Shown: positions 16,368 to 27,353 of the stretch, one piece after another
Numbering within the stretch: the first letter of the stretch is position 1
Layout of the letters: the number at the start of each line of letters is the position of its first letter
From: Haloprofundus marisrubri
GTDB lineage: Archaea > Halobacteriota > Halobacteria > Halobacteriales > Haloferacaceae
Reading direction: 5' to 3'
Length of the DNA: 64,000 bases
NCBI RefSeq assembly: GCF_001469955.1
Contig: NZ_LOPU01000029.1
Span: forward strand, 124,001-188,000
Translations under genes and position numbers: made by a program
Notes under the pieces: model-generated
The model's database searches: none
Seen by the model: only the letters and a program-made list of their open reading frames with translations
What the model was told of the DNA's origin: nothing

Positions 16368-16940
16368 TTACCGGATGGTGTACCCGTCGTCAACCAACAC
16401 CCCGTCGACCAGTTCGTCGAACACCGTCGCCATCTCTGTAGGGAGTCTGTCTACCGCCGGGTCTTGGTCGCGGAACTCGACCGTTCGGTCGTCGGCGTCG
16501 ACGAAGCCGTAGCGTCGGCCGTACTTCTCGCCGTTGTCGCCGTAGGCGACGACGGTCACGTACGGGTCGCGGCCGCCGTGTACCCCGATTTCGTGGACCA
16601 GTACGGTTGCGAACTCGGTGAGATTCGTCGCGTAGTTGCCGACGACCAACCCGCGTTCGAGCGTTTCGCGGTCCCACTCGCGGCGGTCACCGGTTTTGAC
16701 GCTTCGGCCGACCACTCGCTCTGCGGTTATCTCTTCGACCTCCCACTCGTCGATGCGCGGGGAGGCGACGTCGCGGTCGGCGTCTTTGATTCTGTCGCCG
16801 ACGCGGACACCCAGATACACCGCCCGTCCCGGTCGCCACTCCACGTGAATCTCGTCGGGGTCGAGATAGACACGCGCCTCCTGTCCGGCGATGGTCCGGC
16901 GCTCGATTTTCGTGTGACTGTCGATGTCTCTCAGTGCCAT
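16368..16940 (-). CDS. conserved haloarchaeal protein, unknown function
   Basis: A 190-residue soluble acidic protein. It begins with MALRDIDSHTKIERRTIAG and is rich in beta-strand; the segment RVVGRSVKTGDRREWDRETLERGLVVGNYATNL resembles a small OB or Tudor-like strand set, but I cannot name a family. The ATG at 16938-16940 is chosen over one 45 bp upstream because a minus-strand TATA-like sequence near 16966 puts the transcription start at this codon and because the upstream residues are Arg-rich. An inverted repeat at 16981-16995 lies just upstream of the promoter. Confidence 0.6.
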   Translation of the reverse strand: MALRDIDSHTKIERRTIAGQEARVYLDPDEIHVEWRPGRAVYLGVRVGDRIKDADRDVASPRIDEWEVEEITAERVVGRSVKTGDRREWDRETLERGLVVGNYATNLTEFATVLVHEIGVHGGRDPYVTVVAYGDNGEKYGRRYGFVDADDRTVEFRDQDPAVDRLPTEMATVFDELVDGVLVDDGYTIR

Positions 16941-16980
16941 GCCGTCTCGAAGGCGCGCTGAGAATTTAACCCGCGCGCTA

Positions 16981-16995
16981 GTCACGACCCGTGAC
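16981..16995. promoter_or_regulatory. 6-bp inverted repeat upstream of the 16940 gene
   Basis: GTCACG and CGTGAC separated by three bases form a perfect inverted repeat about 15 bp upstream of the inferred TATA element. It is positioned as an operator or activator site; this is inference from location only. Confidence 0.4.
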
Positions 16996-17027
16996 CGTCA
17001 TTTTCGCCGTCTCCGCGTGGAGTTTTT

Positions 17028-17771
17028 CTATTTCGAGTCCCGTCCGAACCACGGTGCATCGGTCGCCGGAATGCTTCCGTCGACGATTGCCCGCAGTTCC
17101 GTTGTCGCCGACTCGTCGTACCAGAAACGACGCCGCCACCACGGCCCTTTCCCCGAGTCGTTCGACAGCTCCGTCACGAGGCGGTTCGCCGTCGCCCCCG
17201 CCTCACGGGAACTCAACGGTACGACACGCTCGAACAGCCCGGATTCCTCGCCGCCTTCGACGAGTACCTTCGCGTCGAACGGGTCGCGTCTGACGTGGGC
17301 GTTCTCGGCGAACCGTTCCCGGTCGGCGGCCGGTAGTTCGAGGTACTCCTCACCCGTCAGTGCCTGCTGGACGCGAAACTCGCCGATGAGGTACGTTCCC
17401 CAGTCGTCGTCGACGACGCGGCGCGAGGTAGGTGAGTCGCCGTGGAGACTCAACGTCGCGTAGAAAAACAGCGAGTCCCCAGTCGAGAGTTCCGAGAGCG
17501 GGCCGGCTTTGACGCCGTGTTCGTCGCCGTAGGTGTGTCGCGTCGCGCCGTGGACGCCCGCGAACGCCGGGTCGAGGTGGACTGGCGTGTCGAGCACCGA
17601 GGGCGGGAGGTCGAATCCGAACGAGAGATCGCCGTACGTCGGCACTCGCTCGCTGGTCTCCTCTCGCTCCGGAATCGGGACGTACTCGAACCGGCCGTCG
17701 GGGTACACCGGTCCGCGAAACCCAGGCAAGTTCGTGTTCGCGGCGACGTTGATGGCGATGCTTCGGGGCAC
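17028..17771 (-). CDS. Nmad3-like protein (nucleotide modification associated domain 3)
   Basis: A 247-residue protein. The N-terminal pattern (NVAANTNLPGFRGPVYPDGR, then VPIPE and YGDLSFG) and the following HLDPAF, FFYATLSLHG and WGTYLIGEF segments match my memory of the Nmad3 family, proposed from genome context to act in DNA base hypermodification. The biochemical activity of the family is not established. The start is GTG at 17769-17771; the open frame continues upstream but would then run through the end of the preceding same-strand gene with Arg-rich sequence. It follows the zinc-ribbon gene by 49 bp and is probably co-transcribed with it. No modification enzyme is adjacent. Confidence 0.65.
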   Translation of the reverse strand: MPRSIAINVAANTNLPGFRGPVYPDGRFEYVPIPEREETSERVPTYGDLSFGFDLPPSVLDTPVHLDPAFAGVHGATRHTYGDEHGVKAGPLSELSTGDSLFFYATLSLHGDSPTSRRVVDDDWGTYLIGEFRVQQALTGEEYLELPAADRERFAENAHVRRDPFDAKVLVEGGEESGLFERVVPLSSREAGATANRLVTELSNDSGKGPWWRRRFWYDESATTELRAIVDGSIPATDAPWFGRDSK

Positions 17772-17820
17772 GCCGTCGCTACGGGCCGCGGCGACAAATT
17801 GGCGGCGCTTCGTTCGCCGG

Positions 17821-18150
17821 TTACGCGAGTCGTTGAGCGCAGTTGCGACAGAACGTGAACGTCGTGTCCGCTTCGTTTTCGGCCCCACAGTGCGGACAGA
17901 CGCGCTCTGCAGTCGACCTACCGTACGCCTCGGCCGTCGCCGTCGACGTCGGTGGTCCGACGTTCACCGCTCCCGTTCGGTCACGAACGATTTCACGCTC
18001 GGGGCTGTCGTCGCCGCTGCCGTGTCGGGCGCCGGCGCTGTCGGCCTCGGCGAACGCGCCGCCCTCGCCACCGAGATATCGGTAGACGAGCAGTTGGAGG
18101 ACGACCAACCCGAGCACGTACACGAGTATCCATCCCCACAGTGCGCGCAT
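17821..18150 (-). CDS. small membrane-anchored zinc-ribbon protein
   Basis: A 109-residue protein. A single hydrophobic helix spans residues ~4-24 (LWGWILVYVLGLVVLQLLVY). A disordered, polar linker follows, and the C-terminus is a zinc ribbon with CPHC (85-88) and CRNC (100-103). Such small proteins are common in haloarchaea and of unknown role; the zinc ribbon could bind nucleic acid or protein at the membrane. A minus-strand TATA element at 18194-18200 and an inverted repeat at 18154-18167 precede it. It is the first gene of a likely two-gene unit with the Nmad3-like gene. Confidence 0.68.
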   Translation of the reverse strand: MRALWGWILVYVLGLVVLQLLVYRYLGGEGGAFAEADSAGARHGSGDDSPEREIVRDRTGAVNVGPPTSTATAEAYGRSTAERVCPHCGAENEADTTFTFCRNCAQRLA

Positions 18151-18153
18151 ACT

Positions 18154-18167
18154 ATGACATTTGTCAT
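18154..18167. promoter_or_regulatory. inverted repeat ATGACA-TT-TGTCAT near the zinc-ribbon gene start
   Basis: A perfect 6-bp inverted repeat with a 2-bp centre lies 3 bp before the ATG at 18148-18150 and about 27-40 bp downstream of a minus-strand TATA element (18194-18200). It therefore sits at or just after the expected transcription start, a typical repressor site in haloarchaea. Confidence 0.5.
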
Positions 18168-18451
18168 CATGGCACTTGTGTCTTCGGTCTCAGTTATAAA
18201 CGAGGCCGTCGACGGTGCGATGACGGTCTGTTGGCGGGAGTCGACAAATCGCCCGGGGCTGTCGTCTTTCTGACGAAAGCGACGCCAAGAATCAAACGAA
18301 ACGAGAAACAGCGAAACCTCCGACTGAAGCGGACGATGGAGATGCTCTCTGCAGCGAAAAAACGAGCGACGAACGGTTCGCCCGATATTGAGTCGTCGCG
18401 TGGTTGAGTATCGTAGCGTTGTCGTCCGGTTGGGGGCCGCTCGCCGACCGA
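18168..18451. other. intergenic region, no gene seen
   Basis: The stretch between the promoter of the zinc-ribbon gene and the end of the sugar dehydrogenase gene has no supported coding frame. It is purine-rich around 18280-18365 (many GAAACGA-type runs). Confidence 0.4.
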
Positions 18452-19570
18452 TTACTCCGTCTCGGGGAAGAACCGAATGACTCTGTCGTCGCCGTCACGC
18501 GGTTCGCCGCGGCCGTCGAGGTTGCTCGTTACGGCGTAGAGGTGGTCGTCCGGACCGGTGAACACCGTTCGGAGGCGGCCGAACTCGCCTTCGTACAGCG
18601 GTTCGTTCTCGACGACCTCCGTGCCGTCGATGCGGAGGCGACGGAGGTGTTCGCCCGCGAGCGTTCCGAAGAAGAACTGGCCTTGCCACTCGCGGTACGG
18701 GCCGTTGTAAAACGTCGCGCTTCCGGGGGCGATAGTCGGCGTGTATTCGGCGATTGCGCCGGTGTACTCGTCGGTACTCTCGGTGCCACCGACTTCGGGC
18801 CACCCGTAGTTGTTGCCCGCTTCGAGCACGTTCACCTCGTCGTTCTCGTCGGGGCCGTGTTCCGTCGAGAAGATGTTTCCATCACGGAACGCCAACCCCT
18901 GCGGGTTTCGGTGGCCGTACGTGAACACCTCGTTGTCGAAGGGATTGTCCGGGTGTGGTTCACCTTCGAACGTCAACCGGAGCACCGACCCGTTGAGCGA
19001 GTCGGTGTTCTGTGCCTCCTCTCGGTCGTTCGCGTCGCCGACGGTCGCCAGAAGACTATTCTCGTAGAGGGCGAGTCGGCCGCCGTCGTGGATAATGTCG
19101 CCGGGAATGTTGTCGATGATGGGTTCCCACTCCCAGCCGTTTTCGAGGTCGTGGCGGACGATGCGGTTCGTGAACTCGTACTCGCCGCCCGCGTAGGTGT
19201 GGTAGGAAAACGCTGCCGGTTCGTCCGGGTGGAAGACGAGACCCAGCAGGCCGCCTTCGCCGTCGTCGACGATGTCGGAGACGGTGAGAATTTCCTCGAA
19301 ATCGCCTCGTCCGCCGGGGATACGGACGATACGGCCGAGACGTTCGGTGAGATAAAGGTCGCCGTCGCGCCACGCCGCCCCCCACGGGATTTCGAGGCCG
19401 GTCGTGACCGTCTCGTGTTGGATGGTCTGTGGAGGTGGCGAGGTGGTCTGGGGGCTGTCGGTCGACGGGTCGGAGGTGTCGTTTTCGGGCGGGTCGGCCG
19501 TGGACGAGTCGTCGAGGCAACCGCTGACGGCGGCGACGCCGACGAGGCCGAGATAGGTCCGTCGGTCCAT
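18452..19570 (-). CDS. PQQ-dependent aldose sugar dehydrogenase-like lipoprotein
   Basis: A 372-residue protein with an N-terminal lipoprotein signal (GLVGVAAVSGC, Cys at 18) and an Asp/Thr/Pro-rich spacer, then a six-bladed beta-propeller of the soluble glucose/aldose sugar dehydrogenase family. Motifs include LEIPWGAAWRDGDLYLTERLGRIV-type first blade, DGEGGLLGLVFHPDEP, the catalytic-histidine region and YGHRNPQGLAF and TEHGPDENDEVN (metal and PQQ contacts). It would oxidise aldoses outside the membrane and donate electrons to the respiratory chain, if PQQ or a similar cofactor is available. PQQ synthesis genes are not in this window, so the true cofactor is uncertain. Confidence 0.85.
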   Translation of the reverse strand: MDRRTYLGLVGVAAVSGCLDDSSTADPPENDTSDPSTDSPQTTSPPPQTIQHETVTTGLEIPWGAAWRDGDLYLTERLGRIVRIPGGRGDFEEILTVSDIVDDGEGGLLGLVFHPDEPAAFSYHTYAGGEYEFTNRIVRHDLENGWEWEPIIDNIPGDIIHDGGRLALYENSLLATVGDANDREEAQNTDSLNGSVLRLTFEGEPHPDNPFDNEVFTYGHRNPQGLAFRDGNIFSTEHGPDENDEVNVLEAGNNYGWPEVGGTESTDEYTGAIAEYTPTIAPGSATFYNGPYREWQGQFFFGTLAGEHLRRLRIDGTEVVENEPLYEGEFGRLRTVFTGPDDHLYAVTSNLDGRGEPRDGDDRVIRFFPETE

Positions 19571-19689
19571 GTGACGCGACGTTTGGCCTCACTAACCAAA
19601 AACTATCGCAAAAAAACCACGTTTCGACGTTCGAACCTCTCGCTCTCGGTGGATGCGACGGCGGCCTCCCTGTCTCGCGTCTCTCCGCG

Positions 19690-20589
19690 TCAGTTCGGCG
19701 ACTCGATATCGCGGCCGAACTCGTCGAACACGTCGATGCCGTCGGGGAGGTCGTACGGTATCTTCCGTTCGGCTTGACGGTTCTCGCCGCCCGCCTCCAG
19801 CGGTTCGGCTTCGTCTTCCCATCCGGGTTTGATTTTCACGCTTTTCGCGGGCGTGCCGACGGCGACGTGGTGGGCTGGGATGTCGCCTTGAACGACCGAC
19901 CGCGCGCCGACAACGCTGTTCTCGCCGACTTTGCAGCCCGCCCGAACCATCGCGTCGTAGGTGACGCGGGCGTCGTCCTCGACGACGGTGTGGAAGTTTT
20001 CGACTGCCGTCTGGTCGACGATGTCGTGGTCGTGGCTGTAGAGGTGGACGCCGTCGGAGATGGAGACGCGATTGCCGATGGTGAGTCTGCCTCGGTCGTC
20101 GAGGTGGACGTCGTCGTGGATGACGGTGTTGTCGCCGACGCGGATGTTGTGGCCGTACGTCATCGTGATGCCTTTGAACAGGCGGAGGTTCTCGCCCGCT
20201 TCCTCGAACAGGTGGTCCGCGAGCATCTGTCGGAATCGGAGCGCGAACTCCACGTTGTCGGCCATCGGCGTCGCGTCGAACTGCCGCCAGAGCCACTGGA
20301 GATGTTTCGAGCGCTTGAACTTCTCCTCGTTTTTCTCGGCGTAGTACTCGGACTCCAGCGTCGAGTTGCACGGGTCGTACCCCTGCAGACGGACGCGTTC
20401 GGCGTTCGAGACGTCTTCGCCCGCTTGCCAGCGCTCGTACGCCTCCCGGTCGCCGTAGAGGTCGACGAGTACGTCTTGGACCACGTCACAGGTGTCCTCC
20501 TCGCCGGAGAGTCGTTCGTCAACCTCGTCGATGAAGGCTCGAACTCCTTCCTCGGCCGCGAGGGGGAGCGAGATGTGACGCTTTGTCAT
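19690..20589 (-). CDS. left-handed beta-helix (hexapeptide) acyltransferase
   Basis: A 299-residue protein. The first ~150 residues are helical and of no recognised family (MTKRHISLPLAAEEGVRAF...). Residues ~155-250 are hexapeptide repeats (IRVGDNTVIHDDVHLDDRG, LTIGNRVSISDGVHLYSHDH) ending in VVQGDIPAHHVAVGTPAKSV, the signature of maltose/galactoside O-acetyltransferase-like enzymes. The catalytic histidine is in HLYSHDHDIV. It should transfer acetyl from acetyl-CoA to a sugar or similar acceptor. The ATG at 20587-20589 is used because the longer frame adds Arg-rich sequence without similarity and would cross into the divergent promoter. Confidence 0.82.
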   Translation of the reverse strand: MTKRHISLPLAAEEGVRAFIDEVDERLSGEEDTCDVVQDVLVDLYGDREAYERWQAGEDVSNAERVRLQGYDPCNSTLESEYYAEKNEEKFKRSKHLQWLWRQFDATPMADNVEFALRFRQMLADHLFEEAGENLRLFKGITMTYGHNIRVGDNTVIHDDVHLDDRGRLTIGNRVSISDGVHLYSHDHDIVDQTAVENFHTVVEDDARVTYDAMVRAGCKVGENSVVGARSVVQGDIPAHHVAVGTPAKSVKIKPGWEDEAEPLEAGGENRQAERKIPYDLPDGIDVFDEFGRDIESPN

Positions 20590-20698
20590 TGGACCAAATT
20601 GGCCGTCGTCGGTCAAATCGGTTCGGGTGTGTGCGCGTCGGGTCAGACCACGCAAAACCGGGAGTAACACTCTTCATGCGTCGATTCGCATCGAACGC

Positions 20699-21142
20699 AT
20701 GCTCAGACGACGGTTCTCGCAAAGTGTCGCTTCTGTAACGGTCGTCACGGTTCTCGCCGGGTGCGCCGACGACACCGTAACGGACGAGACGACCACCGTC
20801 ACACGCGAGCGGGCACCACCAGCAGAGAAGCCGAGAACGATACTCCTGCAGAATGGCGATACTACCCGGCATTCGCTCTCACTCTCCGTCACGTACGCCG
20901 GCGAAACCGTACACCACTCCACTTACGAGTTAGCGCCTGTAGAGACCCGCAACGACGACAGAATCCCGGGAACGGACGAGACGGCCGCGTTCGTCAACAC
21001 GACGGGAACCTACCGAATCGACGCCGAAACCGAATCTACATCGGAACAGTGGGAGTGGTTCGTCTCGAACAAATCGAGAAAGGGCCAACTACGCATCACC
21101 GGAGACGGTGACCTGACGTTCTCGGAACTCCCGCAGATGTAG
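20699..21142 (+). CDS. small secreted lipoprotein, unknown function
   Basis: A 147-residue protein with a lipoprotein signal: basic start MLRRRF, hydrophobic core ASVTVVTVL and lipobox LAGC (Cys at residue 22). The mature part looks like an all-beta domain (HSLSLSVTYAGETVHHSTYEL), comparable to the immunoglobulin-like or CARDB-type modules of haloarchaeal lipoproteins, but I cannot assign it. The ATG at 20699 is chosen because it begins the signal peptide; the upstream part of the frame is not conserved in type. It converges with the beta-propeller gene. Confidence 0.65.
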   Translation: MLRRRFSQSVASVTVVTVLAGCADDTVTDETTTVTRERAPPAEKPRTILLQNGDTTRHSLSLSVTYAGETVHHSTYELAPVETRNDDRIPGTDETAAFVNTTGTYRIDAETESTSEQWEWFVSNKSRKGQLRITGDGDLTFSELPQM

Positions 21143-21163
21143 CCTACGGGAGCGACGGCGCTA

Positions 21164-22225
21164 CTACTGACTACGCTGGCTTCGCGCCGACCCGGGAAGC
21201 GCTCCCCGAAGCACACCACCCTGTTCGGGTGCCGAGTTCGAGAAGTTGCAGACGAACGCCGTATCCGGGTCGGTCGGGTCGAAGACGACTTCCGAGGGGA
21301 ACGAGAGCGCCCCGCCGGCGAACACCGTCCGGACTCGGCCGCCCGTGCTGTTCGCGTTGCCGTTGCCGTTTCCGTTTCCACCGTTACCACCGCCGTTTCC
21401 GTTACCTCCCGCCCCGTTGTTTCCGCCGTCGTCGACCACGGCGATACGATTCTGGCCGTTGAGTGCGACGTACAACTCCGCGCCGCGGGAGGTGAGACCG
21501 TCCGCACCGAACAGTTGTGGACCTTCGACGTACACCTCTGGTTCGCCGGCGCTCCCGTCGCAGGCGACCGGAATCCGGACGATTCGGCCCGTGTTCTCGG
21601 TGACGCGCGTGACGGCGACGAACACGTCGCCACGAATCGCAGTGATGCCGTTCGCGCCGAAACTCGGCGTGGCGAGCAGGTCGCTGTCGGCCCAGACCGT
21701 CGGCTCACACTCCGAATCGGCGGTGAGCGGGAGTTCGTAGACGACACCGCCGAACGACTCGGTGACGAGTAGGCGCGAGCCGAGTTGGTAAAAGTCGTTG
21801 ACGAATCCTTCCTCGTCGCTGCCGACGAGCGTCGCCAACGCTTGCGGTTCGGCCGACGATGCACGGAGGTCGAGTGCGTAGACGCCGCCCATCTCCCCGT
21901 TGACCGCCGCGTACAGGATGCCGTCTTCGACGAGAACGCCCGCAACGGACCCGGGATACTCCGCGACGAGTTCCGTCGCGTCGAGGCTCAGTCCCGACTC
22001 GTCCGTCTGTCCGGCGGGAAGGCGACGGACGCTCCCGCCGGTGACGCCGATGTAGAGGTCGCCGTTCCAGTCGAATCCGACGTTCTCGGGAACCGGGTCG
22101 GTGACGGAGACGACTTCGGTGAGGCGGCCCTGTGATTGTGAGGCGGCAGCAGCGCCGGTGCCGAGAAACGCGGCAGCAGTGCTGACACCAGTAACTTTCA
22201 GGAACGTACGACGTGAATGTTCCAT
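21164..22225 (-). CDS. Tat-exported beta-propeller (SMP-30/NHL/ScyD-like) protein
   Basis: A 353-residue protein with a twin-arginine signal (SRRTFLKVTG at 4-13, then a hydrophobic Ala-rich stretch ending AAAASQ). The mature protein has repeated strands of the type GDLYIGVTGGSVRRL, GILYAAVNGEMGGVYAL and RLLVTESFGGVVYEL, so a six-bladed propeller of the NHL/SMP-30/ScyD kind is likely. A Gly/Asn-only insert occupies residues 267-296. The function is unknown; possibly a lactonase or carbohydrate-binding protein in view of the levansucrase gene next door (divergent, 144 bp). The ATG is placed at 22223-22225 because it begins the Tat signal; the open frame extends 99 bp further without a signal. 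Confidence 0.72.
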   Translation of the reverse strand: MEHSRRTFLKVTGVSTAAAFLGTGAAAASQSQGRLTEVVSVTDPVPENVGFDWNGDLYIGVTGGSVRRLPAGQTDESGLSLDATELVAEYPGSVAGVLVEDGILYAAVNGEMGGVYALDLRASSAEPQALATLVGSDEEGFVNDFYQLGSRLLVTESFGGVVYELPLTADSECEPTVWADSDLLATPSFGANGITAIRGDVFVAVTRVTENTGRIVRIPVACDGSAGEPEVYVEGPQLFGADGLTSRGAELYVALNGQNRIAVVDDGGNNGAGGNGNGGGNGGNGNGNGNANSTGGRVRTVFAGGALSFPSEVVFDPTDPDTAFVCNFSNSAPEQGGVLRGALPGSARSQRSQ

Positions 22226-22369
22226 GGGAGTCGGTAGGACGCGAGTCACATAATACTGGAGTCGCAGTTCGTGAGTACCGGCTTCGAAGCGGAGATGCGT
22301 CCGTTCGCGTCGGCTGACCGCCACAGAGGATGCGGACCATTTTCAATCCCTCCCGGTATCCTGAGACAC

Positions 22370-23680
22370 ATGAACGAGCACACGCCGAGGCCAGACGGAG
22401 GGGTCGCACCCCCCGCGTGGACCCGCGACCACGCCGCCGCAATCGAACGCTCCGACGACACCGTCGCCCCCATCATCTACCCGCCGGAGGCACCCGTCGA
22501 CCCGGAACTGCACATCTGGGACACGTGGTTTCTCCGCGAACGCGACGGCTCTATCGCAGACATCGACGGCTACCGCGTCATCCTCGCGCTCACCTCCTCT
22601 TCGGAACTGCTGCCCGGCAAGCGCCACGACGTCGCCACTATCAGGTACTTCTACTCGCGCGACGGCGAGAACTGGGAGACCGGCGGCCCCGTCTTCGACG
22701 TCGACGAGAAAGGACCGCTCGGGTCGCGGCAGTGGGCCGGCAGCGCACTGTACGACGAGGGAACCGTCTACGCCTACTACACCGCTTCGGGTCGACGGGG
22801 CGAAGAGGAACTCACCTACACGCAGCGACTCGCAGTCGGCCACGGCGGCACCGTCGAAACCACCGAGAACGAACTTCGAATCGAGGGGCCGTGGACCCAC
22901 GACGTGCTCCTCGAACCCGACGGCGAGTACTACGAGACGGAGAGCCAGTCGCGCGGGATGATTTACACCTTCCGCGACCCGTGGTTCTTCGAGGACGACG
23001 GCACGACCTACCTCCTTTTCGAGGCGAACACGCCTGTCCCCGAAGGCTCCGACGCCTGTGGCGGCGACGCGGCCCAACAGGAGTTCAACGGGAGCGTCGG
23101 CATCGCCGAGTCGCCGACGGGCGACCCGACGGAGTTCGAGCTTCGACCCCCTTTACTCGACGCCGTCTGCGTGAATCAGGAACTCGAACGCCCCCACGTC
23201 GTCCGCCGCGACGGCCGGTACTACCTCTTTATCTCCAGTCACGACCACACGTTCGCGCCGGGTCTCGACGGCTACGACGCGCTGTACGGCTTCGTCGCCG
23301 ACTCGCTACACGGTGAGTACGAACCGCTCAACGGTTCCGGCTTGGTGCTGACGAACCCCGTCAACGCGCCGTTTCAGGCGTACTCGTGGCTCGCGTACGA
23401 CCACGGCGACGAACTGCTCGTCACCTCGTTCTTCAACTACTTCGAGTTCGACCGCCCGAGCCTCGACGAAGTCGCCGTCCTCCCCGAATCAGAGCAACTG
23501 CGGCGCTTCGGCGGGACGCTCGCGCCGACGGTGCGCCTACAACTCGACGGCAACGAAACGAAAGTCGTCGGCACGCTCGGTCACGGCCACCTTCCGGTGG
23601 CGAGCGAGGAACTGCCAGAATCGTGGTGGGACCGTGGTGAGCGACTGCCTAACGAGGGAGGATACAGCCGACGAAGCTAA
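22370..23680 (+). CDS. GH68 levansucrase-like fructosyltransferase
   Basis: A 436-residue five-bladed beta-propeller enzyme. Catalytic residues are all visible: nucleophile D51 in WDTW, transition-state stabiliser D203 in RDP, and acid/base E273 in ELERP; the RQWAGSA motif (120-126) is the family Ser/Trp loop. GH68 enzymes split sucrose and transfer the fructose to growing levan, or to water. No signal peptide or Tat motif is present at the N-terminus (MNEHTPRPDGGVAPPAWTRD), so the enzyme is predicted to be cytoplasmic or exported in an unknown way. The ATG at 22370 begins a typical acidic N-terminus. The stop lies 8 bp from the convergent GH32 stop. Confidence 0.92.
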   Translation: MNEHTPRPDGGVAPPAWTRDHAAAIERSDDTVAPIIYPPEAPVDPELHIWDTWFLRERDGSIADIDGYRVILALTSSSELLPGKRHDVATIRYFYSRDGENWETGGPVFDVDEKGPLGSRQWAGSALYDEGTVYAYYTASGRRGEEELTYTQRLAVGHGGTVETTENELRIEGPWTHDVLLEPDGEYYETESQSRGMIYTFRDPWFFEDDGTTYLLFEANTPVPEGSDACGGDAAQQEFNGSVGIAESPTGDPTEFELRPPLLDAVCVNQELERPHVVRRDGRYYLFISSHDHTFAPGLDGYDALYGFVADSLHGEYEPLNGSGLVLTNPVNAPFQAYSWLAYDHGDELLVTSFFNYFEFDRPSLDEVAVLPESEQLRRFGGTLAPTVRLQLDGNETKVVGTLGHGHLPVASEELPESWWDRGERLPNEGGYSRRS

Positions 23681-23688
23681 CTACCATC

Positions 23689-25902
<2,214 letters not shown>

Positions 25903-25980
25903 CTACGACTGTCGTCGCTGAGTGATTAAGCGTTGCCGACTTCGCAGTCGTTGCTGATTTCGGGCGTCCCCAGCGACCAC

Positions 25981-27084
25981 CTACGACGACGTCTCGCCGT
26001 CGGCGATAGCAGCCGCGAGTTCCGCGACGTACTCGATATGGGCTTCCCAGCCAGCGGCGTCCTCGCCGCGTTCGAGCGCGTCGGCGTACAGCCCTTCCCA
26101 GACCGTCGCCAGCATGAACGCGCCGAAGGTTCGATAGAACCGGTCGTTCCCGTACGTGAGTCCTGTCGAGCGCTCCCACCGCTCGACGAGTTCTCGCCGG
26201 GTCGGACTGCCCTGTCGCTTCGTAAACGGCCAGAACCCGTTCCGCTCGCGTTCGCGGAGTTCCGCCATCACCGACTCGGGATGGCGTGCTGCCAACTCGT
26301 CCAGCGCCAGCGACGGGTCGTTCGCCTCTCGCCAGTAGAACAGGAAGTAACCCAGTTCCGTTCGCGGGTCTCGGAGCTTCACCGTCTCCCAGTCGACGAC
26401 TGCGCTGACCGACGGCCCGTCCGCCCACGTGAAGAAGACGTTGTCCGGCTTGTAGTCACCGTGAGTCAGCGCCGTCGCCGACGTCACCGACGGCTCCGGA
26501 GCGTTGTCCTGCAACCAGTCGGCCACTCGTCGGAGCGTCTCCGGGTCGTGACCGGTTCTGTTCGTTGTGGCCTCCAACTGGGCGACGTTTCGTTCCACCT
26601 GCGTCCGCGGATACACCCGCTCGCAGACGTCGGCGAACCGCTCGGTGTCGACGGTGTGCAACTCCGCGAGCGTCTCTACGAGCACTGTTCCCAGTCGCTC
26701 GCGGGACGACTCGTCTCGATAGCCTCTCGGGAGCGACTCGCCCCAGTGGAGGCTCTCACCGTCGACGTACTCTATCACCGAGAACCGCGACCCGAGAATC
26801 GATTCGTCCGCACAGAAGTGGACTGCTCGGGGGGCCGGAACGGCGGTCGGTTCCAGCCGTTCCATCACCGCGTGCTCGGTAGCGATGTCGACGAACCCTT
26901 CGTCGTTTCGGCTCTTGTTCGGCTGTCGCACCACGTACGCTCGCGGCGTGTCGGAAGTCCCAATCCGAATGACGCGGTTGAGGCCGTCCTCCAAAACGGC
27001 TGTTTCGACGACGTGGCACCCGAGCGACGATTCGAGATACGACTGCAACCGTCCTGTCTCCCCGTCTCCTCCGTCGTCGCTCAT
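25981..27084 (-). CDS. aminoglycoside phosphotransferase-fold kinase (APH family)
   Basis: A 367-residue protein kinase-like fold enzyme. The Brenner motif LTHGDYKPDNVFF holds the catalytic D210 and N215; D231 in VVDWE replaces the DFG aspartate; ILGSRFSVIEYVDGES is the hinge. Members phosphorylate small hydroxylated compounds (aminoglycosides, choline, homoserine, sugars) or act in acyl-CoA metabolism (ACAD10-like). As the first gene of a unit with the GH32 enzyme, a sugar kinase role is possible, but no residue proves it. The start at 27084 (ATG) is the only suitable one; the Asp/Gly-rich first ten residues are typical. Confidence 0.8.
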   Translation of the reverse strand: MSDDGGDGETGRLQSYLESSLGCHVVETAVLEDGLNRVIRIGTSDTPRAYVVRQPNKSRNDEGFVDIATEHAVMERLEPTAVPAPRAVHFCADESILGSRFSVIEYVDGESLHWGESLPRGYRDESSRERLGTVLVETLAELHTVDTERFADVCERVYPRTQVERNVAQLEATTNRTGHDPETLRRVADWLQDNAPEPSVTSATALTHGDYKPDNVFFTWADGPSVSAVVDWETVKLRDPRTELGYFLFYWREANDPSLALDELAARHPESVMAELRERERNGFWPFTKRQGSPTRRELVERWERSTGLTYGNDRFYRTFGAFMLATVWEGLYADALERGEDAAGWEAHIEYVAELAAAIADGETSS

Positions 27085-27353
27085 GGTTCGGAATTGCTCA
27101 CCGGCGAAGAAAACACTGTGTGAGGCGTGTTCTCACTCCCGAATGGCTATGAACCGACCGGCAGCGAGGAACCCGGGTGGTCGAATCGCCGAGACTGGAT
27201 TTCATATCGCAAAAAATGGTTTATTTCTACTGGTGTGTCACTTGGCGGTTCTCTGCGACTGTCGGCTATGCTGTCTGCGTTGTCGATTCCGGCCAGTGGC
27301 TGTTCGCTAGCCGAACCGGTTCCGATAAGTGTCGTCTCACCTTAGCGCGCGGT
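27085..27353. other. intergenic region upstream of the aldo/keto reductase
   Basis: Divergent promoter region for the APH-type kinase and the aldo/keto reductase. The patch 27198-27232 is AT-rich (CAAAAAATGGTTTATTTC) and may hold regulatory elements. A 72-codon open frame at 27127-27345 has non-haloarchaeal composition and is not accepted as a gene. Confidence 0.4.

Noticed and set aside
15853-16393. Several overlapping minus-strand ORFs with repeated RRPGIEP/DRESNPD-type sequences
   Set aside because: They are translations of tRNA-Gly and its fragments on the wrong strand; repeats follow the tRNA copies exactly and there is no codon bias.
27127-27345. 72-residue ORF before the aldo/keto reductase
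   Set aside because: Low acidity, no family similarity and no GC bias at third codon positions.
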